A stretch of 64,000 nt of DNA from Simplicispira suum (GTDB lineage: Bacteria; Pseudomonadota; Gammaproteobacteria; Burkholderiales; Burkholderiaceae_C), in NCBI RefSeq assembly GCF_003008595.1, contig NZ_CP027669.1:2294001-2358000 (forward strand). The letters are read 5' to 3'. Positions 33,362 to 42,421 of the stretch are shown here, piece by piece. The notes beneath the pieces were generated by a model. It did no database searches. It was not told the origin of the DNA and saw only the letters and a program-made list of their open reading frames with translations. Position numbers and translations under genes: made by a program. Each line of letters opens with the position of its first letter. Positions within the stretch are counted from its first letter, which is position 1.

Positions 33362-36300
33362 ATGTTCGCCTATTTGATTCGCACCAGCATCAGGCAGCGC
33401 CTGATCGTCCTTGGTATCTCGCTGCTGCTGGTCGTCTATGGCGTCCTGACGGCGCGCCAGATGCCGGTAGACGTTTTCCCCGACCTGAACAAACCGACGG
33501 TGACGCTGATGACGGAGGCCGGCGGCATGGCCCCTGAAGAGGTCGAGCAGCTCGTCACCTTCCCCATCGAATCGGGCATGAACGGCATGCCAGGCGTCAC
33601 ACGGGTGCGTTCGGTCTCCGGCATTGGTTTGTCCATCATCTATGTGGAGTTCGAGTGGGGTTCGGACATCTACCGCAACCGCCAGCAAATCAGCGAACGC
33701 CTGAACCTGGTGCGCGAGCAACTGCCCGAAGGCGTCGTGCCCCAAATGGGGCCGATTTCTTCCATCATGGGCGAAATCCTGTTGATCGCTTTGCCGGCCG
33801 ACCCGGACAAGGTCAGCGCCATGCAGGTGCGCGAGTACGCCGACTGGGTCTTGCGCCCTCGGCTGCTGACCATTCCCGGCATCGCCCAGGTCACGCCCAT
33901 CGGTGGCGAGGTGCGCCAGTACCGCGTTGAGATCCGCCCGGCGCAGCTGCAGGCTTTGGGTGTCGAGCGCGAAAAACTCGAAGGCGCACTGCGCGATTTC
34001 GGGGCCAACACCAGCGGCGGCTTTCTCGAATCCCAGGGACGTGAATACCTGATTCGACAGATCGGTCGCACCAGCCGCCTGCAGGATCTCCAGAACGTCG
34101 TGGTGAGTGTAAAGAACGGGCAAGCCATCCTGCTCAGCCAAGTGGCCGACGTGAAGATTGCCCCTGCGCTCAAACGCGGCGATGCCGGGTACAACGGCAA
34201 GCCGGCGGTCATTCTGTCGGTGCAAAAGCAACCCAGCGCCGACAGCGTGACGCTGACCCGCGAAGTCGAACATGCCATAGCGGAACTGCAACAGAGCCTG
34301 CCTGCAGGCATCGAAGCGCCCCAGTTCCTCTTCAAGCAGGCGAATTTCATTGAAAACTCGGTGCGCAACGTGCAAGAGGCCCTGCGCGACGGCGCCATTC
34401 TGGTCGCTGTGGTGCTGTTCCTGTTCCTGTTGAACGTGCGCACCACGCTGATTTCGCTCACCGCCATTCCCGTCTCGCTCTTGGCGACGGCGCTGGTGTT
34501 TCACTACTTCGGCCTGTCCATCAACACGATGACGCTGGGGGTCTGGCGATTGCGATTGGCGAACTGGTGGACGACGCTGTCGTCGGTGTGGAAAACGTCC
34601 TGCGGCGGCTCAAGCTCAACAGTGCCTTGGCGGTCCCGCGCCCGGTAGCTGAGGTCATCGCCAGCGCAACGCTCGAAGTGCGCTCCGCCATCGTGTATGC
34701 CACCGTCATCATCGTGCTGGTGTTTGTGCCGCTGTTTGTCTTGCCCGGCATTGAGGGGCGGCTGTTCTCACCGCTGGGGGTGGCCTATATCGTGTCCATT
34801 CTGGCCAGCATGATCGTGTCTGTCACGCTGACGCCGGTGATGGCTTACTACCTGCTGCCGCGTATGAAACAGATGGGCCATGGCGACAGCTGGCTGGTGT
34901 CGCATCTCAAACGCTGGGACGCAAAACTGCTGCACTGGTCCTTTGGTCATACCGGAGCTCTGTTACTCACGGCGGTACTGGCGGTGGTGTTGGCAACAGC
35001 CACCATCCCGTTCTTTCCACGCTCCTTTCTGCCGGATTTCAACGAAGGTACGCTGACGGTGAACGTCGTGCTCAACCCAGGCACATCGTTGGCCGAATCC
35101 AATCGCATTGGGGTGCTTGCGGAGCAGATCGTCGCCAGCGTTCCGGAAGTGACCCAAGTTGGGCGACGCACCGGGCGCGCCGAACTCGATGAGCACGCCG
35201 AGGGGGTGCATTACACCGAAATGGACGTGGACCTGAAGGCCTCCGAGCGCAGCCGCAGCGTCATCATCCAGGACATTCGTACGCGGCTGGGCGTACTGCC
35301 CGCAGCCAGCAACGTGGGGCAGCCCATATCGCACCGACTCGACCACCTGCTTTCGGGTGTGCGGGCGCAGATTGCACTCAAGGTCTACGGCGACGACCTG
35401 GACACCTTGCGCACGCTGGCCGCCGATCTGCGCACCCGCTTGGCCCAGGTTCACGGCTTGACCGATCTTCAGATTGAAAAACAGGTGCTGATTCCGCAGA
35501 TCAAGATCCACCTGGACTACGACAAATTGGGACGCTATGGCGTGGCCCCCGGTGCCTTGCTTGTTTCGCTTCAGCAAATGGTCGAGGGCGAGCGCGTCAC
35601 GCAGATTGTCGAAGGCAATCGGCGCTTTGATCTGGTGGTGCGTCTGCCCGAGAAAGACCGCGGTCTGCATGCGCTGCAGAACCTGATGATTGAGACCCCC
35701 ACCGGCGCAGTGCCACTTTCCAGCCTGGCGACGATTGAGGACGGCGACGGACCCAACCAGGTCAGCCGCGAAAACTCGCGCCGCCGCATCGTGCTGTCGG
35801 CCAACACCGATGGCAGCGACATGGCCAAGGTGGTGGCGGATATTCGTGCCGAAATTGCGGCCAAGGCACTGCCCGAAGGCTATTCGGTCTCGCTGGAAGG
35901 GCAGTTCCAGGCGCAGGAACAGGCCTCTCGCCTGATCGCGATGCTGGCGATGCTGTCGCTCACCATGATCTTCCTGGTGCTCTACAGCCGCTACCGTTCC
36001 ACCGCGCTGACCCTCATCATCATGGGGAACATTCCCCTCGCGCTGGTGGGAAGCGTCATCGCGCTGTGGATTTCAGGGCAACCCTTGTCGGTCGCGGCAT
36101 TGGTCGGCTTCATCACCCTGACCGGGATCGCCACCCGCAACGGGATTCTGAAAATCAGCCACTACATCAACCTGTGTGCATTTGAGGGCGAGAAGTTTGG
36201 TCGCGCGCTCATCGTGCGCGGTTCGCTGGAGCGGCTCACGCCCGTGTTGATGACCGCATTGGTCGCCGCTTTTGCGCTCGTGCCCTTGCTGGTGTCGGCG

Positions 36301-36477
36301 GATGCGCCGGGCAAAGAAATTCTGCACCCCGTCGCCGTGGTCATTTTTGGTGGCCTGGTCAGCTCGACCTTGCTCGACACGTTCCTGACCCCGCTGATGT
36401 TCTGGCGCTGGGGTGAAAAGCCTTTGGCGCGGCTGCTGGCCGCGAAGGTTGGTGAAGAACAACCGGAAGCCTTCTGA
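33362..36477 (+). pseudogene. Heavy-metal RND efflux pump (CusA/CzcA family), frameshifted
   Basis: Two overlapping frames (33362-34648 and 34567-36477) are the two halves of one inner-membrane RND pump. The first ends with sense up to INTMTLG then runs into 33 unrelated residues; the second resumes the family sequence. Adding one G to the GGGGG run at 34537-34541 restores [22 protein letters not shown] and a normal pump of about 1,038 residues. The TM4 signature would be A-I-G-E-L-V-D-D, unlike CzcA (DFGIIVD) or CusA (AIGAMVD), so the metal is uncertain. It may be a real mutation, programmed slippage, or a sequencing error. Confidence 0.93.
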
Positions 36478-36535
36478 TTTAACCCACCGTCCGGTGCCAA
36501 CGTGCGCCGGGCATCCTGACTGAAAGAGCGACATC

Positions 36536-36991
36536 ATGAAAAAAATCTTTTCCATCACGGCCTTGGTGCTTGGCGGCGTGCTGGCTGCCGGCAGTGCGTT
36601 GGCGCACGACGACGCCTACCTCGATACCCAAAAGGCCCCGCACGGGGGCCAGTTGCGCATGGCAGGCGTGTACCACTTTGAGTTGGTGGTGGACCGCACG
36701 AGTCCAGACGCCAAGGAGAAACCCGTCGCCGTGTACTTGACGGACCATGCGGGGGAGAAGATTCCCGCAGCCGGCGCCACGGGCAGCGTCATCTTGCTGT
36801 CCGGAAAAACGCGCACCACCGTCACGCTCACGCCCGATGGCGGCAACCTCCTCAAAGGCGTGGGCAAGTACGCGTCCACGCCAGACCTCAAAGCCATCGT
36901 GTCGATCACGCCTGCCGGTCAGGCGGCTGCACAGGCTCGCTTCACGCCCCTGAGCGGGGCTGGCGAGATGCACAGCGGCGGCTCAAAGTGA
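36536..36991 (+). CDS. Small periplasmic protein downstream of the RND operon
   Basis: 151 residues with a clear signal peptide (about 1-23, GSALAHDD) leaving a His-Asp-Asp start. The mature part looks all-beta (YHFELVVDR, AVYLTDHAGEKI, TVTLTPDGGNLLKG). Related small proteins accompany heavy-metal RND operons, and I know no assigned biochemical role. The gap of 58 bp after the pump suggests it is the last gene of the same transcript. A candidate CopR box lies further downstream, before copA. Confidence 0.75.
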   Translation: MKKIFSITALVLGGVLAAGSALAHDDAYLDTQKAPHGGQLRMAGVYHFELVVDRTSPDAKEKPVAVYLTDHAGEKIPAAGATGSVILLSGKTRTTVTLTPDGGNLLKGVGKYASTPDLKAIVSITPAGQAAAQARFTPLSGAGEMHSGGSK

Positions 36992-37085
36992 ACTGCGGCG
37001 GGTGAGCGCAAAGCGGGAAAGCGCCCGCAGTGCGCAGATCCATCCTGCACTAGCACCGCATGACGCAACGAAGTCGCGGTCCCAG

Positions 37086-37101
37086 ATGACAGAGATGTAA
37101 T
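37086..37101. promoter_or_regulatory. Second CopR-like box, upstream of copA
   Basis: ATGACAGAGATGTAAT has the same 16-nt frame as the core ATTAC-N6-GTAAT at 30320-30335 and matches it at 11 of 16 positions, including both outer half-sites. It is 80 bp before the copA start. It suggests joint control of efflux and periplasmic copper genes. Confidence 0.5.
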
Positions 37102-37181
37102 GTTCTGGTCATGCTCGCATAGGGGCCGCAAGAAGATCATGGTCACTCGTTCTGCTACTTCAGACGGAGACCTGATCTTTT

Positions 37182-39053
37182 ATGCTTTTCCCTCCCTTCT
37201 CGCCCATCAAAGCGGCATTCTCTTCCCGTCGCCGCTTCGTGCAGGGACTCGCCGCAGGCGGCGTTCTCGCCAGTGCTTCCCCATGGTTGCAAGCGGCCCA
37301 GTTGCTCGGTCAAAGGCGTGCCTCGTCCGGCACCCCCGAGTTGAGAGGCACGGAATTTTCTTTGGAGATCGCTGAACTACCGGTGAATTTCACTGGGAAG
37401 GCGAGAGTGGCAACCGCAATCAACGGCTCCATTCCGGCACCCACGTTGCGCTGGCGTGAAGGCGATACGGTCACGATACGCGTCACCAATCGATTGCGAG
37501 AAGCCACCTCCATCCACTGGCACGGCATGATCTTGCCTTTCCAGATGGACGGCGTACCAGGCATCAGTTTTGCTGGCATCCCGCCTGGAGAGACCTTCAC
37601 CTACCGCTTCAAGGTCGAACAAAGCGGGACCTTTTGGTACCACTCGCACTCCGGCATGCAGGAGCAGACCGGAATGTACGGCGCCATCGTGATCGAACCA
37701 CGCGACGGCGAATCCATCCGTGCCGACCGCGATCACGTGGTGCAACTGTCGGATTGGACAGACGAGCACCCGATGCGCGTTTTCGCCAAGCTCAAGACGC
37801 AGGGCGATTACTACAACTTCAACCAGCCGACTGCGCCTGACTTCTTCCGCGATGTGTCGCGTGATGGCGCCAAGGCCGCATTGGCCAAGCGCAAGATGTG
37901 GAACGAGATGCGCATGAGCCCGACCGACCTGTCGGACTTGTCGTCGGACACGCTCACCTATCTGATGAATGGCACGACGCCCGCAGGGAACTGGAATGGC
38001 GCCTTCCTTCCCGGTGAAAGGGTCAGGCTGCGCTTCATTAACGGTGCGGCCAATACGTTTTACGACGTTCGCATTCCGGGCTTGAAGTTGACAGTTGTGC
38101 AGTCAGACGGGGTGAATGTGGAGCCCGTGACGGTCGACGAGTTTCGCTTTGGTCCCGGTGAGACGTACGACGTCATCGTGCAACCCAAGGACGATGCATA
38201 TACCGTGTTTGCGCAATCCATGGAACGCACAGGCTATGCACGTGGCACGTTGTCAGTGCGAACCGGGCTGGAGGCCCCCGTGCCACAAGTAGATCCCGTG
38301 GTCGCGCTCTCAATGGCCGACATGATGGGCTCCATGGGTGGAATGCCCGGAATGGACCACGGCGCGTCCAGCGGGATGGCGGAAGTGGGCCATGGTGCGA
38401 TGGCTGGTATGGCGGGAATGCCCGGCATGGACCACAGCGTCATGAAAGGCATGGATCACGGCAGTATGAAAGGTATGGACCACAGCGCCATGTCGGGCAT
38501 GGGCATGAGCAAAGGGTCTGTGCCGCCCAGTCAAACGGTTCGGCACGCCCGCACTGAATATGGTGCCAGCACCGACATGCGCGTGGATATGCCGCGAACC
38601 AACCTCGACGATCCAGGAGTCGGGTTGCGCAACAACGGTCGCCGCGTGCTCACACTGGCAGATCTGCACACCGTAGGGGGGCCGCTTGACCCCCGTGGTG
38701 CCGAGCGCGAAATCGAGCTGCACCTGACCGGCAACATGGAGCGCTACACCTGGTCGCTCGACGGGCTGGAATTTGGCCAGTCAACGCCCGTCCATATGAG
38801 CTACGGAGAGCGCGTGCGGGTCATCCTGCACAACGACACGATGATGACCCACCCCATGCACCTGCACGGCGTTTGGAGTGAGCTGGAAAATTCAGACGGC
38901 AGTTTCCAGGCGCGCCGCCACACCATCCCTGTGCAGCCAGCGCAGCGCATCAGTTTCCTGGTTACCGCCGACGCACTGGGCCGGTGGGCATGGCATTGCC
39001 ATCTCGCTTTCCATATGGACGCAGGCATGTTCCGCGAGGTGGTGATTTCGTGA
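37182..39053 (+). CDS. copA: Copper-resistance multicopper oxidase
   Basis: 623-residue periplasmic laccase-like oxidase of the CopA/PcoA family, which oxidises Cu(I) to Cu(II). Tat signal with SSRRRFVQGL near residue 15. Copper ligand motifs HWHG (112-115), HSHSG, HPMHLHG and the C-terminal HCHLAFHMDAGM give the type 1/2/3 sites. A Met/His/Gly-rich insertion (about 370-445; repeats of MDHG, MPGM and GMDHS) is a probable Cu(I)-binding flap as in CopA of Pseudomonas. First gene of the cop module, with copB about 30 bp after. Confidence 0.96.
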   Translation: MLFPPFSPIKAAFSSRRRFVQGLAAGGVLASASPWLQAAQLLGQRRASSGTPELRGTEFSLEIAELPVNFTGKARVATAINGSIPAPTLRWREGDTVTIRVTNRLREATSIHWHGMILPFQMDGVPGISFAGIPPGETFTYRFKVEQSGTFWYHSHSGMQEQTGMYGAIVIEPRDGESIRADRDHVVQLSDWTDEHPMRVFAKLKTQGDYYNFNQPTAPDFFRDVSRDGAKAALAKRKMWNEMRMSPTDLSDLSSDTLTYLMNGTTPAGNWNGAFLPGERVRLRFINGAANTFYDVRIPGLKLTVVQSDGVNVEPVTVDEFRFGPGETYDVIVQPKDDAYTVFAQSMERTGYARGTLSVRTGLEAPVPQVDPVVALSMADMMGSMGGMPGMDHGASSGMAEVGHGAMAGMAGMPGMDHSVMKGMDHGSMKGMDHSAMSGMGMSKGSVPPSQTVRHARTEYGASTDMRVDMPRTNLDDPGVGLRNNGRRVLTLADLHTVGGPLDPRGAEREIELHLTGNMERYTWSLDGLEFGQSTPVHMSYGERVRVILHNDTMMTHPMHLHGVWSELENSDGSFQARRHTIPVQPAQRISFLVTADALGRWAWHCHLAFHMDAGMFREVVIS

Positions 39054-39082
39054 AACACCTAGACATATCAGGGCAAAAAACA

Positions 39083-40006
39083 ATGAAAAAACTGCGAAAC
39101 CACGTACTTGTGGCAACAACATTTCTATTTACCGGCGCCTCAGCCATGGCGGCGTCCGAAATGCCCCAAGCCGCGAAACAGATGGATCATTCCATGAGCA
39201 CATCCGGTGCCAAAGATGCAAAGACTCCAGAGATGGACCACGGCTCTATGGACATGCAGATGCAAGGAGGTTCTGCGCCGTCCGACGCGCGCGACCCCCA
39301 TGCGTACTCCGGAGGCTTCACCCTGCAGTCTGGGCCCTATGCGATGAATGGCTATCAGAGACTGCGCCTGGCTGACGAAAAGTCCTTTGGATCGGTCCTA
39401 TTCGATAGTTTGGAAGCCGTGCGCAGCGATGGAAAGACTTCGGGCTCGTACGACATCCTGGGTCGCTTCGGTCGTGACTACAACAAGTTTGTCCTTAAGG
39501 CCGAAGGCGAAGTTGCTAGCGGGAAACTTCAAGAAGCCCGCACCGAGGCACTGTGGAGCCATGCCGTCGCTACGTTTTGGGATGCCCAGCTTGGTTTGCG
39601 TCATGACAGCGGCATCGGCCCCAACCGTTCTTGGCTGGCCATGGGCATACAGGGGCTTGCCCCCTACTGGTTTGAAGTTGACGCTGCAGCGTATGTTGGA
39701 TCCGGCGGTCGCACTGCCTTGCGCCTTAGTGCGGACTACGAGTTACTGCTGACCCAGCGTCTGATCGTGCAACCACGCATCGAAGCCAACTTTTACGGCA
39801 AGAGCGATGTGGCCCGCGATATTGGAAAGGGTTTGTCGGACGTGACCACCGGCATCCGCGTCCGCTATGAGTTCACGCGTCAGTTCGCCCCCTATGTCGG
39901 TGTGGAATGGGCCAATCGCTTTGGTCAAACCGCAGACCTTGCCCGCGCTGCAGGCGAGCAAACACGAAACACCCGGTACGTCGCTGGCGTGCGGTTCTGG
40001 TTTTAG
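39083..40006 (+). CDS. copB: Copper-resistance outer-membrane protein CopB
   Basis: 307-residue CopB/PcoB family beta-barrel. Signal peptide (about 1-23), a Met/His-rich segment (MDHSMSTSG ... EMDHGSMDMQMQ, about 36-65), then the barrel with typical YDILGRFGRDYNKF, ALWSHAV and a terminal Phe (RFWF), as expected for outer-membrane insertion. A GTG at 39050, overlapping the copA region, is also in frame, but ATG 39083 gives a standard signal peptide. Works with CopA in periplasmic copper handling. Confidence 0.94.
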   Translation: MKKLRNHVLVATTFLFTGASAMAASEMPQAAKQMDHSMSTSGAKDAKTPEMDHGSMDMQMQGGSAPSDARDPHAYSGGFTLQSGPYAMNGYQRLRLADEKSFGSVLFDSLEAVRSDGKTSGSYDILGRFGRDYNKFVLKAEGEVASGKLQEARTEALWSHAVATFWDAQLGLRHDSGIGPNRSWLAMGIQGLAPYWFEVDAAAYVGSGGRTALRLSADYELLLTQRLIVQPRIEANFYGKSDVARDIGKGLSDVTTGIRVRYEFTRQFAPYVGVEWANRFGQTADLARAAGEQTRNTRYVAGVRFWF

Positions 40007-40075
40007 GTTCGACAAGCCATACAACCGCCAACACGCACTTGGCAGAACGCTAAATCTTTAACTTGGAATTTCTAA

Positions 40076-40606
40076 ATGAATAAATTGATCTGTACGCTGG
40101 CCCTCTCAGCGCTGCCGGCTTTCGCATTCGCCGCCGGGGACCACGGCTCGCATGGCGATGCGAAAGCAGGCACTGCGCCGGCGGCTGGCCACGCCATGGC
40201 TGGTATGCAGGAGATGCACAACGACATGCATGCATCGCTGGCTGGCATGGCGGGTGATGCGTCCAGGGTTAGTCGGACGATTGCAGTTGAGATGGACGAC
40301 ACGATGCGCTTCACGCCAGGCGACCTGAGTGTCAAAGCCGGTGAGACCGTGCGCTTCTTCATCGTCAACAAGGGCAAGGTGCCGCATGAGATGGTGATTG
40401 GCACGTCCGAAGAGATTGCTGAGCACGCCGAAATGATGAAAAAAATGCCCGGCATGGCGCACAAGGAGGCGAACCAGATCACTCTGGCTCCGGGACAACG
40501 CGGCGGCATTGTCTGGCAATTTGGAAAGGCAGGAACGGTGACCTACGCCTGCCTGGTGCCGGGCCATAAGGAGGCCGGCATGGTCGGAACGGTGGAGGTC
40601 CATTGA
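40076..40606 (+). CDS. Periplasmic cupredoxin, copper-resistance type
   Basis: 176 residues. Signal peptide (about 1-20), His/Met-rich linker (HGSHGDAK, HAMAGMQEMHNDMH), then a cupredoxin domain with the type 1 copper ligands visible: His in KVPHEMVIG, Cys in TYACLVPGHKEAGM, and the His and Met of that same loop. Similar cupredoxins (CopI of Rubrivivax and Vibrio) are needed for copper tolerance. The context between copB and a Met-rich protein supports that role. AT-rich 70-bp gap after copB. Confidence 0.9.
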   Translation: MNKLICTLALSALPAFAFAAGDHGSHGDAKAGTAPAAGHAMAGMQEMHNDMHASLAGMAGDASRVSRTIAVEMDDTMRFTPGDLSVKAGETVRFFIVNKGKVPHEMVIGTSEEIAEHAEMMKKMPGMAHKEANQITLAPGQRGGIVWQFGKAGTVTYACLVPGHKEAGMVGTVEVH

Positions 40607-40771
40607 ACCCTCCCTCCAGTTTCGATCCGCAGCAAGTCAACCTTTCATTGAATCGACTCTGTGCCTGAGTGCGGAGCAAAAGTCCGCGCATTTAGCCGGA
40701 GTCTGGACAACTCTTACCGCATCCCAACCGATGCATTTCCTACCGTCGATCCCCATGACCAGGAGCCTCAA

Positions 40772-41281
40772 ATGAACTTCGTTCGCACCATCTCAATCTT
40801 CTCCGCTGTTGCCGCCATCACGATGACCACGTCCGCGTGGGCCGCCAACGACGAGCAGCACGACAGCCACCACCCCGCATCGGCAGCGAGTGAGCAAGTC
40901 ACGCAGGCCAGTCCCAGCACTCCTGGTATTGGCAAAGGAATGGGTGGAATGGCGCCCATGCAAGGCGGTGCCGATCAGATGAAAGCCATGCAGCAGATGC
41001 ACGAGCAGATGATGGTCGCCAAGACGCCCGACGAGCGCAATGCCTTGATGGCCGAACACATGAAGCTCATGCAGAGCGGCATGAACATGATGGGCAGCAT
41101 GGGCAGCATGGGCAGCATGGGCGGCATGGGCAGCATGGGCAGCATGGGTGCCGGTGCCACAGCCGGCAACCCTGCCGACATGGCCGCGCGCCGGGGCATA
41201 CTGGAACAGCGCATGGACATGATGCAGTCCATGATGCAGATGATGATGGACCGCATGCCATCGGTCCCGGCAACGAAGTAA
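40772..41281 (+). CDS. Met-rich secreted protein with GSM repeats
   Basis: 169 residues with a signal peptide (about 1-25). The mature part is exceptionally Met-rich: MKAMQQMHEQMM, then six near-identical 3-residue GSM/GGM units (encoded by a 9-bp tandem repeat at about 41091-41150), and MDMMQSMMQMMMDRM at the end. Methionine clusters of this kind bind Cu(I) in periplasmic copper proteins. No enzyme domain is seen. ATG 40772 is preceded by AGGAGC. Confidence 0.8.
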   Translation: MNFVRTISIFSAVAAITMTTSAWAANDEQHDSHHPASAASEQVTQASPSTPGIGKGMGGMAPMQGGADQMKAMQQMHEQMMVAKTPDERNALMAEHMKLMQSGMNMMGSMGSMGSMGGMGSMGSMGAGATAGNPADMAARRGILEQRMDMMQSMMQMMMDRMPSVPATK

Positions 41282-41291
41282 GGGGCCAACC

Positions 41292-41744
41292 ATGCAACCT
41301 TCACCCAACACCCCTGCACAGCCGACAGCAGTCGCCTACGGCTTTCATTGCGCAATCGGCGACAAGGACTTTGCGGCAGCGGTCGCCCGCGTTACCGAAG
41401 CGCTGAAGACCGAAGGTTTCGGCATCCTGACCGAAATCGATGTGCAGGCCACGATGAAGAGCAAGCTCGGCATCGAGGGGCGGCCGTACCGCATCCTCGG
41501 CGCCTGCAACCCACCACTGGCGCACCGCGCGCTGGACGCCGAACCTGATATTGGCCTGCTGCTGCCGTGCAACGTCGTCGTTCGCGAAGAGGCTGACGGG
41601 GGCCTGGTCGTCGGCTTCATGGACCCGGTGGCCGTGCTGCAGATGACCAGCAACCCCGAAGTCGCCAAAGTCGCCCATGAGGTGCACGAGCGACTGCAAC
41701 GCGTCAAAGCCCTGTTGACCGCGCCTGCGACGACCGGCAACTGA
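41292..41744 (+). CDS. DUF302 domain protein
   Basis: 150-residue cytosolic protein of the DUF302 family (E. coli YbgB/Rv-type small alpha-beta proteins). Core segments are FAAAVARVTEALKTEGFGILTEIDV, YRILGACNPPLAHRALDAEPDIGLLLPCNVVV and a helical end. One Cys lies in each of the GACNPP and LLPCNVV motifs, which are conserved in the family. Function is unknown; members often sit in copper or sulfur loci. Follows the Met-rich protein by 10 bp, and an AGGAGG for the next gene follows at once. Confidence 0.87.
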   Translation: MQPSPNTPAQPTAVAYGFHCAIGDKDFAAAVARVTEALKTEGFGILTEIDVQATMKSKLGIEGRPYRILGACNPPLAHRALDAEPDIGLLLPCNVVVREEADGGLVVGFMDPVAVLQMTSNPEVAKVAHEVHERLQRVKALLTAPATTGN

Positions 41745-41761
41745 GGCCCAAGGAGGTGCAC

Positions 41762-41998
41762 ATGTTTTACGACGGCACCCACATGGGGGGCATGCATTGG
41801 TTTTGGTGGCTCTTCTGGCTCGCGCTGATCGGCGTCTTCGTGTTCTACGGGTGGGGGCGGTCAGACGACCAACGCGGCAGCCCGCCCGAGTCGCCACACG
41901 AGGTGCTGAAGCGGCGCCTTGCCAACGGCGAGGTCTCAGTTGACGAGTACGAGCAACGCAAGCAACTGCTCGATCGCGACGCCGATCCAAAGGCCTGA
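41762..41998 (+). CDS. SHOCT-domain small membrane protein
   Basis: 78 residues. An N-terminal membrane helix rich in Trp (MHWFWWLFWLALIGVFVFY) is followed by the short C-terminal SHOCT helix motif (PHEVLKRRLANGEVSVDEYEQRKQLL). ATG 41762 has a strong AGGAGG 5 bp upstream; the GTG at 41756 overlaps that site and is unlikely. Proteins of this form are common in copper and silver islands as accessory membrane factors of unknown role. Last gene of the copA module. Confidence 0.85.
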   Translation: MFYDGTHMGGMHWFWWLFWLALIGVFVFYGWGRSDDQRGSPPESPHEVLKRRLANGEVSVDEYEQRKQLLDRDADPKA

Positions 41999-42015
41999 GT
42001 ACGGCGCCAAAGAAG

Positions 42016-42048
42016 CCTTGACATTCACATGATGTCAAGGCTTATCTT
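42016..42048 (+). promoter_or_regulatory. MerR/CueR-type promoter with palindromic operator
   Basis: TTGACA (-35, 42018-42023) and TATCTT (-10, 42043-42048) are separated by 19 bp, the overlong spacer typical of promoters activated by MerR-family regulators. A perfect inverted repeat CCTTGACAT (42016-42024) - N7 - ATGTCAAGG (42032-42040) fills the spacer. It should drive the DUF2933 gene and the Cu(+)-ATPase. No merR-type gene is present in the window. Confidence 0.75.
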
Positions 42049-42102
42049 AGACACCATAGACCGACGCCAATCGTTTCGGCTGTCGAGGAAGGAGCTAACG
42101 AC

Positions 42103-42417
42103 ATGCACAGCACCCACCACGAGCACCTTGGCAACACGCAAGAGCTGTCTGACAGGAATTCGGAAGACCGTTTGCCGGGCACGCACCGGAGCGTGCGGAA
42201 CAAAGGCATCGCACTGGGCCGGCCTTTCAAGCTTGCACTGGTCATGGTTGCCTTGGTCGGCGGTTTCTACCTCCTGCGCGAGCACTGGAGCCATGTCGCC
42301 GGCAACTGGATTTACCTGCTGCTGCTGGCGTGCCCGTTGATGCATTTGTTCCACGGTCACGGCGGGCACGGTGGTCACGCCGCACCGCCCGCCGATCTCA
42401 CCAATAAGAAGGAATAA
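42103..42417 (+). CDS. DUF2933 membrane protein
   Basis: 104 residues. His-rich N-terminus ([10 protein letters not shown]), one or two membrane helices (about 44-59 and 68-83: [41 protein letters not shown]) and a His/Gly-rich tail ([14 protein letters not shown]). The [18 protein letters not shown] block is characteristic of DUF2933, regularly found in copper clusters. AAGGAGC lies upstream of the ATG. Directly precedes the Cu(+)-ATPase by 4 bp and shares the MerR-type promoter. Confidence 0.88.
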   Translation: MHSTHHEHLGNTQELSDRNSEDRLPGTHRSVRNKGIALGRPFKLALVMVALVGGFYLLREHWSHVAGNWIYLLLLACPLMHLFHGHGGHGGHAAPPADLTNKKE

Positions 42418-42421
42418 CGCC

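Noticed and set aside
41091..41150. Tandem repeats that could suggest a CRISPR-like array
   Set aside because: Units are 9 bp, contiguous, without spacers, and encode GSM repeats in a Met-rich protein.
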